A DNA stretch of 64,000 nucleotides from Nitrospinaceae bacterium (GTDB taxonomy: Bacteria; Nitrospinota; Nitrospinia; Nitrospinales; VA-1): the NCBI GenBank assembly GCA_029261655.1, contig JAJDAY010000021.1, positions 1 to 64,000 on the forward strand, read 5' to 3'. Position 1 is the first letter of the stretch. Each line of letters opens with the position of its first letter. The notes under the pieces were generated by a model. It did no database searches and was not told the DNA's origin. It saw only the letters and a list, made by a program, of their open reading frames with translations. Below are positions 1 to 8,341 of this stretch, piece by piece. The position numbers were made by a program, and so were the translations under genes.

Positions 1-108
1 CAGTTTGCAGGCGGCAAAACGCCGATGGCGATTGCGGTGTGGAACGGTCAGAACAAAGAACGAAACGGTCAGAAAGGCATCACTCAGTGGAATGAGCTGA
101 GGTACTAA
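1..108 (+). CDS. C-terminal end of a haem-binding gamma-type subunit (partial)
   Basis: The window opens inside a reading frame that ends with TAA at 108; 35 codons are visible. The tail contains PMAIAVWNGQNKERNGQKG followed by a short ITQW segment. This resembles the C-terminus of the gamma (cytochrome b-like, haem-binding) subunits of complex iron-sulfur molybdoenzymes such as ethylbenzene and dimethylsulfide dehydrogenase, and the NxrC-like proteins of nitrite oxidisers, where a conserved F-A-W-D/N-G-x-N-x-E-R-x-G-x-K-x-I pattern ends the protein. These are periplasmic electron-transfer subunits. The rest of the gene lies outside the window, so the assignment rests on this short motif. A strong terminator follows directly. 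Confidence 0.5.
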   Translation, partial: QFAGGKTPMAIAVWNGQNKERNGQKGITQWNELRY

Positions 109-130
109 GCCTTAACGATTGCAGGAAATA

Positions 131-170
131 ACCCGGAGACAGGCTTAACCGCTTGCCTCCGGGTTTTCTT
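131..170 (+). terminator. Rho-independent terminator after the partial subunit gene
   Basis: ACCCGGAG (131-138) pairs with CTCCGGGT (157-164). The stem is extended inside by CAGGC/GCTTG pairing with one G-T wobble, and is followed by TTTTCTTTTG. It lies 22 bp behind the TAA at 108. Confidence 0.8.
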
Positions 171-301
171 TTGCCCGCCACCTTTCCTCTCCACCAATAT
201 AGACTGTAATACTTGCTCTTTTCCCGTTTATTATAAAATCCCCAGCCTGAAAAAAAGCATCTAAAAATATAGATGAAACTGTAAACCATATAAATAACTT
301 C

Positions 302-400
302 ATGATTGAGGGGTTTACGTCAAAAGACCAACGGTTAATAGTTATGATTCTGTTGTCTTTTTTCTGGTTGTACTTCCCGCTGATTAATCTTCCCGAATGA
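302..400 (+). CDS. Possible 32-residue membrane peptide
   Basis: An ATG-to-TGA frame encodes a short charged start (MIEGFTSKDQR) followed by one hydrophobic stretch (LIVMILLSFFWLYFPLI), the shape of a single-pass small membrane protein. No clear ribosome binding site precedes it, and the surrounding 109-489 gap is AT-rich with no other gene. It is offered as a weak candidate: chance ORFs of this length are common, and I do not recognise a family. Confidence 0.2.
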   Translation: MIEGFTSKDQRLIVMILLSFFWLYFPLINLPE

Positions 401-489
401 TTTTTCTAAAGCGGAAATTTTACCTGGGTTCCATCACCTGAACCATTAATTTGAAATCTCATCTTTTTTATTTTCAAAATTTTTAGGGT

Positions 490-2229
490 TTGGAAGTAAT
501 TAATGCGAAAAATGAGAGTCATTTAATCCCTATGTTCATATTTGATCCCCTGACACAGGGCCTGGAGTTGCTTTCAAAAAGAGAGCTCCAAATGGCCGAA
601 CAGTTATTTTTAAAAATCATTAACGACCCTTACTCGCAACGGGAAGAGCTCAAACAGGCAAGAAATTATTTGAAAGATATTCGTGCCTGCCAGACGGGGA
701 CAAAAACCCTGAATTTTGATAGCTACAAGAAAATTGCCGATACCAGCGATATTTCCCTGGATAAAATTATTCAATTGCTTCTGGAAATTTATTTTCTTCC
801 TATAAAAACTTATCGGGAATTTGATGAGGCTCTTGTTCAGAGGATTCCCGATACAATCAGCAGGTTAAAACAAGTAAAAATCCGGGACATAGTGGCCAGG
901 GATGAGTTCTTTGCTCAGGTTGAAAGGGATGGGGTTCTATCCATCAAGAAAAAGCTGGAAGAAATAAATACGGGAAAGGGTGAGGTTTTTGCAAAGCATC
1001 GCTGGGAGACGATTTATAGAAAGTTCGTTGAACAGGTGAACCCCATACTTCTTGAGAGACACCTGGAACTCCTTGAGTATATATTGGAAACCGGAGAAGT
1101 CGAGTTGCTGGAGGACCCCAAGCTCAATATTTTGACTCCTAAATATCGATGGATTATTGAGTCCACTCTCAATATCAGATGGTATTTGCTGAGAAGTTAT
1201 TTTTTCAAGGCAAAGTCTGAAATTCAGGCTCAGTTCAAAAAAAAAGAAGGGACACGCAAGTATTGGGAAGATGTTAAATATAAAAAAATAAAGATTTTTG
1301 AGAGTTGTGATTTTCAGGAATCCAGTATTCAAAAGTTTTTGTACGTCGATAAATTGAACTTCAAGACCCTGGAAGAAATTCATAAATTCGCCGGCGAGCT
1401 GGGCCAGACATTGATCCCGAGAGACGTTAGCCTGGCCTTGCGGGGCGTGGATAAGGCGATGGACCATATTCGCGAGCGGGGCGGGTTTTTGATGGGAAGG
1501 CGCAAGACATTTCAGGAAGAATTGATCGCCCTTGGATTTTCGCGCAAAAGCTCCTATCAAATTGCCAGGCAGGCCAAACGTTCCAACAGCCACCAGATAC
1601 TGGAGGCGTTTGAATTGGCCTTGCAGGTGGCCGGAGATGAAATTTATTGGTACAGGATTCCTCCTCAATCCAAACGGATCCGGGAAGCTGTCGAAGCTCA
1701 GTGTAGCAAGCATTTGAGTACGGTTCGAATTCATTTGTTCGAACGCGGTCGTTTGAACAAGTTACTTTTACAGGCGGGAAAATCTCTGGTTCGGCAGTAT
1801 ATGATCAAAATATATGGCGAAGACGTGGTTGACTTGCATTGTTTTTTTCGCCTGGAGACGATCCATCAGTATTACAAATTAAAGTTTTTTAAAACTCACA
1901 AACAACACGTTCCGAGCGTGTCGGAATTGATCAAGATCAGCCGGAAAGAACTTCAACCTCTTCTTCAGGAGGGTTATGAGGAGTTTGTCCGCAAAAAACG
2001 CTTGAGCATTCCTCCCAAACTTTTGAAAGATGTGGACAGGCATCGGTCGGTGACGTTATGGGAGGACCCTTACACTACGGTTGAGGAAAAACTTTTGTTG
2101 AAGTTCTGGTTTTTGATGGACCATGGAGTTCCCATCACCCAGAGTTTGATTCAGAAGGGCGTCTTACAGCCTGGTTTCGATTTGCCGGGGTATTTGAAAA
2201 ATCAGCCGTCGGAAGAATGCAGTAATTGA
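490..2229 (+). CDS. Large uncharacterised helical protein
   Basis: A 579-residue frame opens at TTG 490 with TAGGG just upstream; the next in-frame ATG is at 532. I do not recognise the family. The protein is soluble in character: no signal peptide or membrane segment, rich in Lys, Glu, Leu and Arg, and mostly predicted helix by composition. Only isolated cysteines are seen (for example RACQTG near residue 77), no obvious metal site and no P-loop. Its last 28 bp overlap the 3' end of the convergent ygfZ-like gene (2202). It follows 90 bp of AT-rich sequence without an obvious promoter consensus. A long reverse-strand frame inside it (937-1734) is a shadow. Confidence 0.75.
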   Translation: MEVINAKNESHLIPMFIFDPLTQGLELLSKRELQMAEQLFLKIINDPYSQREELKQARNYLKDIRACQTGTKTLNFDSYKKIADTSDISLDKIIQLLLEIYFLPIKTYREFDEALVQRIPDTISRLKQVKIRDIVARDEFFAQVERDGVLSIKKKLEEINTGKGEVFAKHRWETIYRKFVEQVNPILLERHLELLEYILETGEVELLEDPKLNILTPKYRWIIESTLNIRWYLLRSYFFKAKSEIQAQFKKKEGTRKYWEDVKYKKIKIFESCDFQESSIQKFLYVDKLNFKTLEEIHKFAGELGQTLIPRDVSLALRGVDKAMDHIRERGGFLMGRRKTFQEELIALGFSRKSSYQIARQAKRSNSHQILEAFELALQVAGDEIYWYRIPPQSKRIREAVEAQCSKHLSTVRIHLFERGRLNKLLLQAGKSLVRQYMIKIYGEDVVDLHCFFRLETIHQYYKLKFFKTHKQHVPSVSELIKISRKELQPLLQEGYEEFVRKKRLSIPPKLLKDVDRHRSVTLWEDPYTTVEEKLLLKFWFLMDHGVPITQSLIQKGVLQPGFDLPGYLKNQPSEECSN

Positions 2230-3923
2230 TTGAGGCGGCTTTGCATGTCTTTTAACGGCATGAGGTCGCCCTTTTTAGAGGCGGCGGCGATTCCCTGTCG
2301 GTAAATTTCCATGGCTTCTTCATTCCTTGATAGTTTTTCAAGGTTTTTCCCCAACAACAGGTAAGCCGCAGAGTAGTCCTTGTTTTCCTTGATAACGATT
2401 TCAAGAGGCGGCAACGCTTTTTCATATTGTCCTGTTTCCAGATAAATGGAGCCCAGGCCGAAGTTGGCGACCTGATCTACAGGGTCTATTTCAAGCACCT
2501 GCTCAAACATTCCGACCATTCTTTCGCGTTCTTTTTTGTCCGCTTCCGCCTGTTTTTCTTTTTTCTTTTTTGCCATGTTTTGAGTCACCAGCCGTTCAAA
2601 CTCGATCGCGGTGGCTTCCCCTTTTTCAAGCTCCGCCTCCTCGATTCTGCCCTGCTTCATGTAATAGACCGATAGGTTGGAGTGAGCCATGATCTCCGTC
2701 GGGTCGATTTCCACCAGACGCTTCATTAAGGCAATGGCTTCGTCCAGCTTACCCTGCTGGGAAAGGAAAACTCCCAGCGCTTCGTAGGCGTTGGCGTGTT
2801 TGGGGTCCAGGGCGATAGCCTCTCTCAGCAGGCTGATGGGTTCTTCCAGGTCTTCTTCGTCCTGGTATATTTTCAACGCCCGGTCCATCAGCTTTTTGGA
2901 ATGGTCTTTTCGGGTCTGTGGCTGGTAAAAGGGTAGCAGGCTGGTTTTGACTTTAAAGGGCAGGTCATCGATCACGACTTCCATTTCAATGTCCGGGCTA
3001 CGGTGTTCTTTTTGAATGTATGCCAAAGCGATAATTTTTTCCAGAGAAGGGGAAAAAGTCGTGCTTTTTAGAGTGCCGATTTTCTTGTTGCCAAGTTTAA
3101 TAACTCCATTAAGGGGCGGCAGGGAATTTCCCTCAAAAATCAACCCCATCAAGGCGACGCTCGGGGCGCCATAGGTTTTGATCCGGGCGATCACTTCCTG
3201 ACCGATATAACAACCCTTGTTATAGTTAACCGAGGTATGCTCCAGACCGGTTTCGGGCAGGATATTTTTTTCATTCATGTCCTTGTTAAAAAGGAGAACG
3301 CCCGCTTCAATCCTGAGAACCTCAAACGTTTCGGGGCTGATCGGAAGGGGAGACCATTTTTCCCCGGCCTCTCTTAAGGCCGTGATTATTTTTTCTCTAA
3401 GGGAGGAATCGCAAGCCAGAATATAGCCTTCTTCCCCGGTCAGGGATTTGTTGATCGCAAGGACCTCGCTTTCCAGATATTGAAAGGATGTGATGGCATT
3501 TTGCTTTTCCGGCAGATGGACTTTTTTAACCAGTTTTTCCAGGATCATGGCGCTTTTAGGGCCTTGCAAGGCCAGCAGGCGGTAGCTCAAAGGCTCTATT
3601 TTTACATCCTCACGGAAAAGATAAGTGTCCAGGTGCTTCAGAAATTTATCTTTTATTGAAGATTCAATCAGAAAAACGACAGAATGTTCTCCGTTACGAT
3701 GAATGGAGAAAGAAGCGATCAGGCGGGCTTTGCGGTCAACGACAGCGCTGTTTTGCCCCTGACCCATTGCGAGTTGGAGGATGTCGTTGGTGGTTTGCGA
3801 TTGGAAATAGGTAAAAATATCTTCCCCCGTGGCCTGGACCAGGCTCCATGAATCCAAAGGAAAAACCCCGCAATGTTCGCGGACCCTTTTATGTTCTGCT
3901 TGGATGTCTATCGTGGTTTCCAT
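2202..3923 (-). CDS. YgfZ/GcvT-like folate-binding protein fused to TPR domain
   Basis: About 573 residues from ATG 3923 (TTG 3935 is an upstream alternative but lies at the edge of a terminator hairpin). The N-terminal ~330 residues are a YgfZ/aminomethyltransferase-fold folate-binding domain, marked by the diagnostic KGCYIGQEV motif near residue 236. YgfZ proteins help build and repair certain Fe-S enzymes in the cytoplasm. The C-terminal ~230 residues are tetratricopeptide repeats (pattern A-x-x-x-L-G and A-I-x-L-x-P, for example HANAYEALGVFLSQQGKLDE) with a lysine-rich helical insert. The TPR extension is not part of standard YgfZ (about 325 residues) and suggests a partner-docking role (inference). 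The gene lies downstream of an A-type Fe-S carrier, fitting Fe-S assembly. Confidence 0.85.
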   Translation of the reverse strand: METTIDIQAEHKRVREHCGVFPLDSWSLVQATGEDIFTYFQSQTTNDILQLAMGQGQNSAVVDRKARLIASFSIHRNGEHSVVFLIESSIKDKFLKHLDTYLFREDVKIEPLSYRLLALQGPKSAMILEKLVKKVHLPEKQNAITSFQYLESEVLAINKSLTGEEGYILACDSSLREKIITALREAGEKWSPLPISPETFEVLRIEAGVLLFNKDMNEKNILPETGLEHTSVNYNKGCYIGQEVIARIKTYGAPSVALMGLIFEGNSLPPLNGVIKLGNKKIGTLKSTTFSPSLEKIIALAYIQKEHRSPDIEMEVVIDDLPFKVKTSLLPFYQPQTRKDHSKKLMDRALKIYQDEEDLEEPISLLREAIALDPKHANAYEALGVFLSQQGKLDEAIALMKRLVEIDPTEIMAHSNLSVYYMKQGRIEEAELEKGEATAIEFERLVTQNMAKKKKEKQAEADKKERERMVGMFEQVLEIDPVDQVANFGLGSIYLETGQYEKALPPLEIVIKENKDYSAAYLLLGKNLEKLSRNEEAMEIYRQGIAAASKKGDLMPLKDMQSRLNQLLHSSDG

Positions 3924-3937
3924 AAAAAAGACCAAGT

Positions 3938-3976
3938 AAAAAGCGCATTTGAAAATACATTCAAACGCGCTTTTAA
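3938..3976 (-). terminator. Terminator between Fe-S carrier and ygfZ-like gene
   Basis: An A-rich flank and the stem AAAGCGC(A)TTTGAA / TTCAAA(C)GCGCTTT form a strong near-perfect hairpin. Read on the minus strand it is followed by a T run, so it would end transcripts of the Fe-S carrier gene at 4078-4419. T-rich flanks on both sides mean it could work in either direction. Confidence 0.6.
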
Positions 3977-4077
3977 AATCGACTTAAAATTTTCGCATTA
4001 CCGTCACCGACCCGATCAGGAAATCACTTGTCGGTACCTTGAGTGAATCGGAGGGTGCTGAATTGAGTTTGCCAAGA

Positions 4078-4419
4078 TCAGGCGATAGAAAACGATTCCC
4101 CGCAACCACAGGTCGAAGTTGCATTTGGATTTGAAAAAACAAATCCCTTACCTTGCAGTCCGTCATTATAGTCCAACTGCATGTTCTTCAGGTAAATCAT
4201 GCTTTTCGCGTCCATGAAAACATTGAATCCGTCGAAATCCAGAATAGTATCGCCTTTTTCCGATGGAGTGAATTTAAGTTCGTAAGATAGTCCGGAACAA
4301 CCGCCGCCTTTTACTCCCAGGCGAAGCCCTATTGCGGGGTTGTTTTCAGCCGCAACCAGCTTTTTCACTTCTTCACAAGCTTTGTCAGTGATTTTTACGA
4401 AATCTGAACTTATCGCCAT
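4078..4419 (-). CDS. A-type iron-sulfur carrier (HesB/IscA/ErpA family)
   Basis: 113 residues from ATG 4419, which has a perfect AGGAGG 7 bases upstream; longer frames starting at 4488 lack this. The protein receives and delivers Fe-S clusters in the cytoplasm. The three family cysteines are present: C41 in GGGCSGLSY and C104/C106 in STCGCGESF, together with the usual 105-120 residue length. Family knowledge places such proteins between the Isc/Suf scaffold and client enzymes. BolA and a monothiol glutaredoxin, which act in the same trafficking step, are encoded divergently just to the right. Whether it is IscA, ErpA or SufA cannot be settled from sequence alone. Confidence 0.92.
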   Translation of the reverse strand: MAISSDFVKITDKACEEVKKLVAAENNPAIGLRLGVKGGGCSGLSYELKFTPSEKGDTILDFDGFNVFMDAKSMIYLKNMQLDYNDGLQGKGFVFSNPNATSTCGCGESFSIA

Positions 4420-4836
4420 TTTGGCCTCCTGATATAAAAAAAGTCCTCTTCTTCGAGGTCTTAGGTTAAGATAGTTTCCGAACCTCAAAAGATTCTTTCA
4501 TTATACTGGAAATAACAAAAATTCGCTATTTTCAATCAATAAAAACGGCCAGCCCGAATTATTTGCCCAGTAAAGTGTTTAGTGTCAATAGGTTATGCGT
4601 TTGGCCCTCGGATCAGGGTTTATGGTATTATGAATTGGGTTTAGAGCCAAAATTAAAGGCCGTCGCGCAGGTTTCACAAGGTCATGGAACCACACCATTG
4701 AAATGCAAGGGTTGGGCGAGACCATCGAAACAATATCCAATAATTGAGGTTCTTATAAAACTTTTTGACAGATATTGAATCCAATACCCTATGAGTCGAT
4801 CAATCACCATTTGTTGAGAGGGAGAGCAATAGAATC
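4420..4836. other. Gene-free stretch between divergent Fe-S genes
   Basis: About 417 bp separating the leftward Fe-S carrier from the rightward bolA-like gene. It is AT-rich near both genes, as expected for divergent promoters. A TTGACA at about 4766 with a TATGAG 19 bases later could be a weak promoter for the bolA side. A 71-codon frame (4563-4778) has no ribosome binding site and unnatural composition, so I do not call it. Confidence 0.4.
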
Positions 4837-5070
4837 ATGATAAGCATTGAGGATTTGGTTGGGTTGGTCACAAGTAAGATTGCTGATGCGGAAGTCAACG
4901 TGATGGACAAAACAGGCATGAAAGATCATTTCATTATTCATGTGTCATCGAAGATTTTTGCGGATATGGACCTCATGGCAAGGCACCGGGCTGTTCAGGA
5001 AATTCTCACTCCGGCCATGCAGGATGGACGGATTCACGCGGCGGAAATCAAAACCGCTGTTCCAGACTGA
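4837..5070 (+). CDS. BolA-family protein
   Basis: 77 residues, ATG 4837, with a purine-rich GAGAGGGAGAG upstream. Residues around 45-60 carry the family signature F-A-D-x-x-L-M-A-R-H-R-A-V, corresponding to F-x-G-x-x-x-x-x-R-H-R in BolA proteins. BolA proteins bind monothiol glutaredoxins through a shared [2Fe-2S] cluster and take part in Fe-S trafficking or iron sensing. The next gene, 72 bp downstream, is exactly such a glutaredoxin, so the pair is probably co-transcribed and the products likely form a complex (inference from the family). Confidence 0.9.
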   Translation: MISIEDLVGLVTSKIADAEVNVMDKTGMKDHFIIHVSSKIFADMDLMARHRAVQEILTPAMQDGRIHAAEIKTAVPD

Positions 5071-5142
5071 GTTTTCATTGGAGCACCTCGTAGTTTTTCT
5101 CTTGTAACTATAATTTTAAATTGAATATTTAGGAGTTTGAGA

Positions 5143-5463
5143 ATGTCAGACATTGAAAATCAAATTAAAGAAGAAATCGCGGAAAACAAGATTCTTATTT
5201 ATGGCAAAGGCACCAAACAGGCGCCGCAATGCGGGTTCACCGCCGAAACCATTCAGTTCTTCAGCAAATACGGATACCCCTTTGAGTTAATCAATGTGCT
5301 TGAGAATATGCCGAAGCGCGATGCGTTGAGCAAAATGACCAACTGGCCGACGTTGCCGAAAGTATTCATCGACGGAAAATTTTACGGTGACACCGACATC
5401 CTGGATGAGATGGAAAACAAGGGTGAAGTGGAACCGTTGTTGAAAACGGCTTTTGGCGAATAG
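5143..5463 (+). CDS. grxD: Monothiol glutaredoxin (Grx4/GrxD family)
   Basis: 106 residues from ATG 5143, with AGGAG 7 bases upstream; a TTG two codons earlier is less likely. It has the KGT..PQCGF active-site motif with single cysteine C30 and the WPTLPKVFIDGKF segment bearing the cis-proline of the glutathione site. The usual CGFS is CGFT here, a conservative Ser-to-Thr change. Monothiol glutaredoxins bind [2Fe-2S] clusters with glutathione and hand them to carriers. It sits right behind bolA and ahead of an unusual peroxiredoxin-like gene. The GG(C/D)D glutathione-binding motif is YGDTDI here, slightly divergent. Confidence 0.92.
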   Translation: MSDIENQIKEEIAENKILIYGKGTKQAPQCGFTAETIQFFSKYGYPFELINVLENMPKRDALSKMTNWPTLPKVFIDGKFYGDTDILDEMENKGEVEPLLKTAFGE

Positions 5464-5496
5464 CCTTCTCTTTTAATTCTTACCTTTGAGGCTTGC

Positions 5497-6018
5497 ATGC
5501 CAGATGAACTTGAAGTAGGGGACCGCGCTCCGGCGTTTGATTTGCCTGCGGTGTACGGTTATAAGTCGGGGGCAACAAGCCCGTCGGCTGAAGAAAAAGT
5601 CCATATAAAGCTGAAAGACTTTGAGAGCAAAAAATGGGTGGTCCTGGCGTTCTACGCCGTGGACAGCAGTCCTGAGGACACCCGCCTCATGATCGGTTTC
5701 AACGAATGGAACCGAAAATTCAAAACCCGCGAGGTGGAAGTTCTGGGTTGCAGTTGGAATGGCGTGAATTCACATCAGCAGTTCATCGAAGTGTATCAAC
5801 TGGGGTTCACTTTGTTGGCCGATGAATATAAAAAGGCGACAGAGCTTTACGGCGTCATAAAAGAAATCGATGATCTTGGGACGATGGTGAAGCAGATTGA
5901 GCGCACCACCTTCGTCATCGATAAAACGGGAATGATCCGCGGGATTTGGCGAAACATTGAGGATTTGCGGGAACACCCAAGAGAGATCTGGGAATTTATC
6001 CAGAAAGAAAAAAAATAA
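5497..6018 (+). CDS. AhpC/TSA-type peroxiredoxin-like protein lacking the peroxidatic cysteine
   Basis: 173 residues, ATG 5497, 33 bp after the glutaredoxin. It has the thioredoxin-fold layout of AhpC/TSA proteins: GDRAPAFDLPAV near the start, WVVLAFYAVD at about 47-56, and the late TTFVIDKTGMIRGIWR strand. In peroxiredoxins the strand is followed by P-G-C-T or V-C-P-T, with the attacking cysteine. Here the stretch is SSPEDT, with Asp61 at that position, and the only cysteine is C85 in VLGCSWN. Classical peroxidase chemistry is therefore unlikely. A redox-inactive binding or regulatory role, or chemistry through C85, is possible. It ends 5 bp from the convergent plsC. Confidence 0.8.
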   Translation: MPDELEVGDRAPAFDLPAVYGYKSGATSPSAEEKVHIKLKDFESKKWVVLAFYAVDSSPEDTRLMIGFNEWNRKFKTREVEVLGCSWNGVNSHQQFIEVYQLGFTLLADEYKKATELYGVIKEIDDLGTMVKQIERTTFVIDKTGMIRGIWRNIEDLREHPREIWEFIQKEKK

Positions 6019-6023
6019 CCCCG

Positions 6024-6755
6024 CTACGCTTGTTCCTCGTAGTTTTGGCAGATGGTCTGGCGGATATCATCAAGAACATTCTCGTCCGCCCCACCTTTGG
6101 CGGTTGCCGCATTGGTATGCACGGGCGGCGAGATGATGATTCGTACCGGGCCGGGGTTGATGACAAGACTGCTTTTTTTGATGATGTTTCCCGTTCCTAC
6201 GATAGTCACAGGGACCATCGGCGCATTGGCTCGAACGGCCAATAAATTACTTCCTTTCTTAAACGGGCCGATGGTTCCGTCTTCCGACCGCGTTCCTTCC
6301 GGAAAAATCACCACAGAGCATCCTTGTTTTAATTTTTCAACCGTTGCCACGAAGGATTGGTAGGCTTTTCTTTTGTTGCTTCGGTCCACGCTGATATATC
6401 CTGCCGCTTTCATTGACCAGCCCACGAAAGGAATCTTGAATAAACTGGCTTTCGCCACCCACCGGAGTTGTACCGGGAGATAGCCTGATAGGGCGAAAAT
6501 GTCGAAAAAACTTTGATGATTGGCCACGAAGATCTGAGCGTGGTCTTGCGCAATATTTTCAAGGCCCGTGATCTTTACTTGAATACCGTTGAATCTGCAC
6601 AGGGATCGGGCCCAAAGGCTGGAAATGCGATGCGAAAGATTTCCGCTTGGGTCAAAGAGAGCTACCAATAAGGCACAGGTTCCCAGAATAATGGAGAGCA
6701 GGGTGATGACAATCCAGAACTTGACGGTGTCGATAAATGTGATAAAAAACTGCAA
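6024..6755 (-). CDS. plsC: 1-acyl-sn-glycerol-3-phosphate acyltransferase
   Basis: 243 residues. The start is TTG 6755, preceded on the minus strand by AAAGAGAGA. It acylates lysophosphatidic acid to phosphatidic acid in membrane phospholipid synthesis. Visible signs are an N-terminal membrane helix (about residues 12-34), catalytic NHQSFFD (His80 to Asp85, the HX4D motif), and FPEGTRS (151-157), the phosphate-binding block. Length is typical of PlsC (about 240-250). The gene starts head-to-head with the nuclease gene, the two start codons sharing one base, so promoters of each lie within the other gene. Confidence 0.93.
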   Translation of the reverse strand: MQFFITFIDTVKFWIVITLLSIILGTCALLVALFDPSGNLSHRISSLWARSLCRFNGIQVKITGLENIAQDHAQIFVANHQSFFDIFALSGYLPVQLRWVAKASLFKIPFVGWSMKAAGYISVDRSNKRKAYQSFVATVEKLKQGCSVVIFPEGTRSEDGTIGPFKKGSNLLAVRANAPMVPVTIVGTGNIIKKSSLVINPGPVRIIISPPVHTNAATAKGGADENVLDDIRQTICQNYEEQA

Positions 6756-7618
6756 TGCTTATCTCTCTTTCTTTCGGACTGACTGACCGCATCTCTATTC
6801 CAGTGAAAAAATGGGTTCCGGTTTTTCTGTTGATACTGGTATTATTTCCTTCCCTGGATGTCTGGGCCTGGGGGCCGGTGGGGCACAGGATCGTTGGCGA
6901 AATAGCCCAAACCCGCCTCTTGCCCGAGGTGGAAACCAAAATCCGGAAAAATTTTAACATAAAGAAACTGTCCGATGTTGCGAATTGGGCCGATCGGGTC
7001 AGGAATAAACGTTCGCAAAAAACCTGGCACTATTGCAATATAAAAAAGTCCAAATGGACTTATAAGAAGAATCGCGATTGCCCCGGTGGAGACTGTGTGG
7101 TGGAAAAAATCGGGGATTTTGCAAAAGCATTAATGAATGAAGAGATTTCTGTAATAAAACGCAAAGAGGCGTTGATGTATCTGGTCCATTTTGTTGGAGA
7201 CGTTCATCAACCCCTGCACCTTGGCAACGCCCGCGACCGGGGAGGAAACAAAATCAGAGTGAAATATAAAGGCAAGCGCACCAATTTGCATTCTTTATGG
7301 GATGGAAGGCTGATCCATCTGGGGGGTAAAAATCTGCTACAATATTCGAGAGATTTAAGCCGCCGAAACACCGCTTCCGTTAAGTGGAATTCATCCAAAG
7401 TGACCGAATGGGCTGATGAGTCCCGTGGGTTTGCTCTCGATCATGCTTATTCACTGGACCGGTCGCTCAATGGGCGTCTTTCAAAAATCTATATCGAAAG
7501 AAGTCGGGAAATTATTGAACTGCGGTTGTCCCAGGCGGGGGTGCGCCTTGCCGGGATGTTGAATCGGTTGTTGTCAGGAAACCATTCTGCCGCTACAGGA
7601 AAGGAAAACTTGCCTTGA
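6755..7618 (+). CDS. Secreted S1/P1-type nuclease
   Basis: 287 residues from ATG 6755; GTG 6803 would give a shorter, more standard signal peptide (starting VKKWVPVFLLIL). The hydrophobic segment is followed by VWA-WGPVGH, so cleavage would leave the mature N-terminal Trp that ligates zinc in this family. All nine trinuclear zinc ligands can be matched: W39, H44, D80, H92, H145, D149, H155, H179 and D183. These enzymes cleave single-stranded DNA/RNA and 3'-nucleotides outside the cytoplasm, which fits phosphate scavenging; phosphate-uptake genes follow 0.8 kb later. Cysteines at 94, 110 and 114 may form disulfides. Confidence 0.93.
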   Translation: MLISLSFGLTDRISIPVKKWVPVFLLILVLFPSLDVWAWGPVGHRIVGEIAQTRLLPEVETKIRKNFNIKKLSDVANWADRVRNKRSQKTWHYCNIKKSKWTYKKNRDCPGGDCVVEKIGDFAKALMNEEISVIKRKEALMYLVHFVGDVHQPLHLGNARDRGGNKIRVKYKGKRTNLHSLWDGRLIHLGGKNLLQYSRDLSRRNTASVKWNSSKVTEWADESRGFALDHAYSLDRSLNGRLSKIYIERSREIIELRLSQAGVRLAGMLNRLLSGNHSAATGKENLP

Positions 7619-8337
7619 ACAATCAACAGGACACATTTTATTTTAAACAATTGCTTTGCGGGCAGGATATTGCCCAGTCGAACCCTTCAGCGGGGCAGAT
7701 GGCCAATTTTCTCTACTTGCTGGGTGACCGCGAAACCCGTGAATGCGTGGTGGTGGACCCTGCGTGGGACATCGACGGCATTCTTGAAATTGTGGAACAG
7801 GAAGGCATGAAATTAACCGGAGCGTTGGTGACCCATTATCATCCCGATCATGTGGGCGGCAGTATTTTCGGGATCGATATAACGGGACTCGCGGAACTGC
7901 AGGAAAAAGTTTCGGTACCGATATATGTGAACAAGCACGAAGCCGAAGGATTGCACAAGGTGACCGGGATATCTTTGTCCGACATGAAAAAGTTGGATAG
8001 CGAAGACAAGGTCCCGGTTGGGTCGGTTGAAATCTCTTGTCTGCACACGCCGGGTCACACGCCGGGGTCCCAGTGTTTTCGGGTCAAGGACAACCTTATC
8101 GCGGGAGACACGCTGTTTTTGCAGGGATGCGGGCGGGTGGATCTGCCGGGGGGGGACAGTGCGGAACTTTATCGAACCCTCACGACGCGGCTGGCAAAAA
8201 TTCAGGATGAAATCATTCTTTACCCCGGACACAATTATGGCGGCAGATCTCACGCTCCCATGGGAGACGTGCGGGAAAATAACGCTTATCTGAAGATCAA
8301 TCGTTTGGAGGATTGGTTGCAGGTCATGGGAGGGTAG
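7615..8337 (+). CDS. Metallo-beta-lactamase-fold hydrolase (glyoxalase II-like)
   Basis: 240 residues from TTG 7615, overlapping the nuclease stop as TTGA, with AGGAAAGG upstream; this indicates translational coupling. The zinc site is complete: THYHPDH (H74, H76, D78, H79), HTPGHTPGS, AGDTLF and a late YPGHNYGG. It belongs to the hydroxyacylglutathione hydrolase-like branch, in which members hydrolyse thioesters or oxidise persulfides. The ordinary glyoxalase II C-terminal substrate domain is short here, so the substrate is uncertain. It may share a transcript with the upstream secreted nuclease, though it has no signal peptide itself. Confidence 0.88.
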   Translation: MNNQQDTFYFKQLLCGQDIAQSNPSAGQMANFLYLLGDRETRECVVVDPAWDIDGILEIVEQEGMKLTGALVTHYHPDHVGGSIFGIDITGLAELQEKVSVPIYVNKHEAEGLHKVTGISLSDMKKLDSEDKVPVGSVEISCLHTPGHTPGSQCFRVKDNLIAGDTLFLQGCGRVDLPGGDSAELYRTLTTRLAKIQDEIILYPGHNYGGRSHAPMGDVRENNAYLKINRLEDWLQVMGG

Positions 8338-8341
8338 ATTT

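Noticed and set aside
937-1734. 265-codon reverse-strand frame inside the 490-2229 gene
   Set aside because: Unnatural residue composition, no ribosome binding site, fully overlapped by a better frame.
4563-4778. 71-codon frame before bolA
   Set aside because: No ribosome binding site, low-complexity codon use; more likely promoter region.
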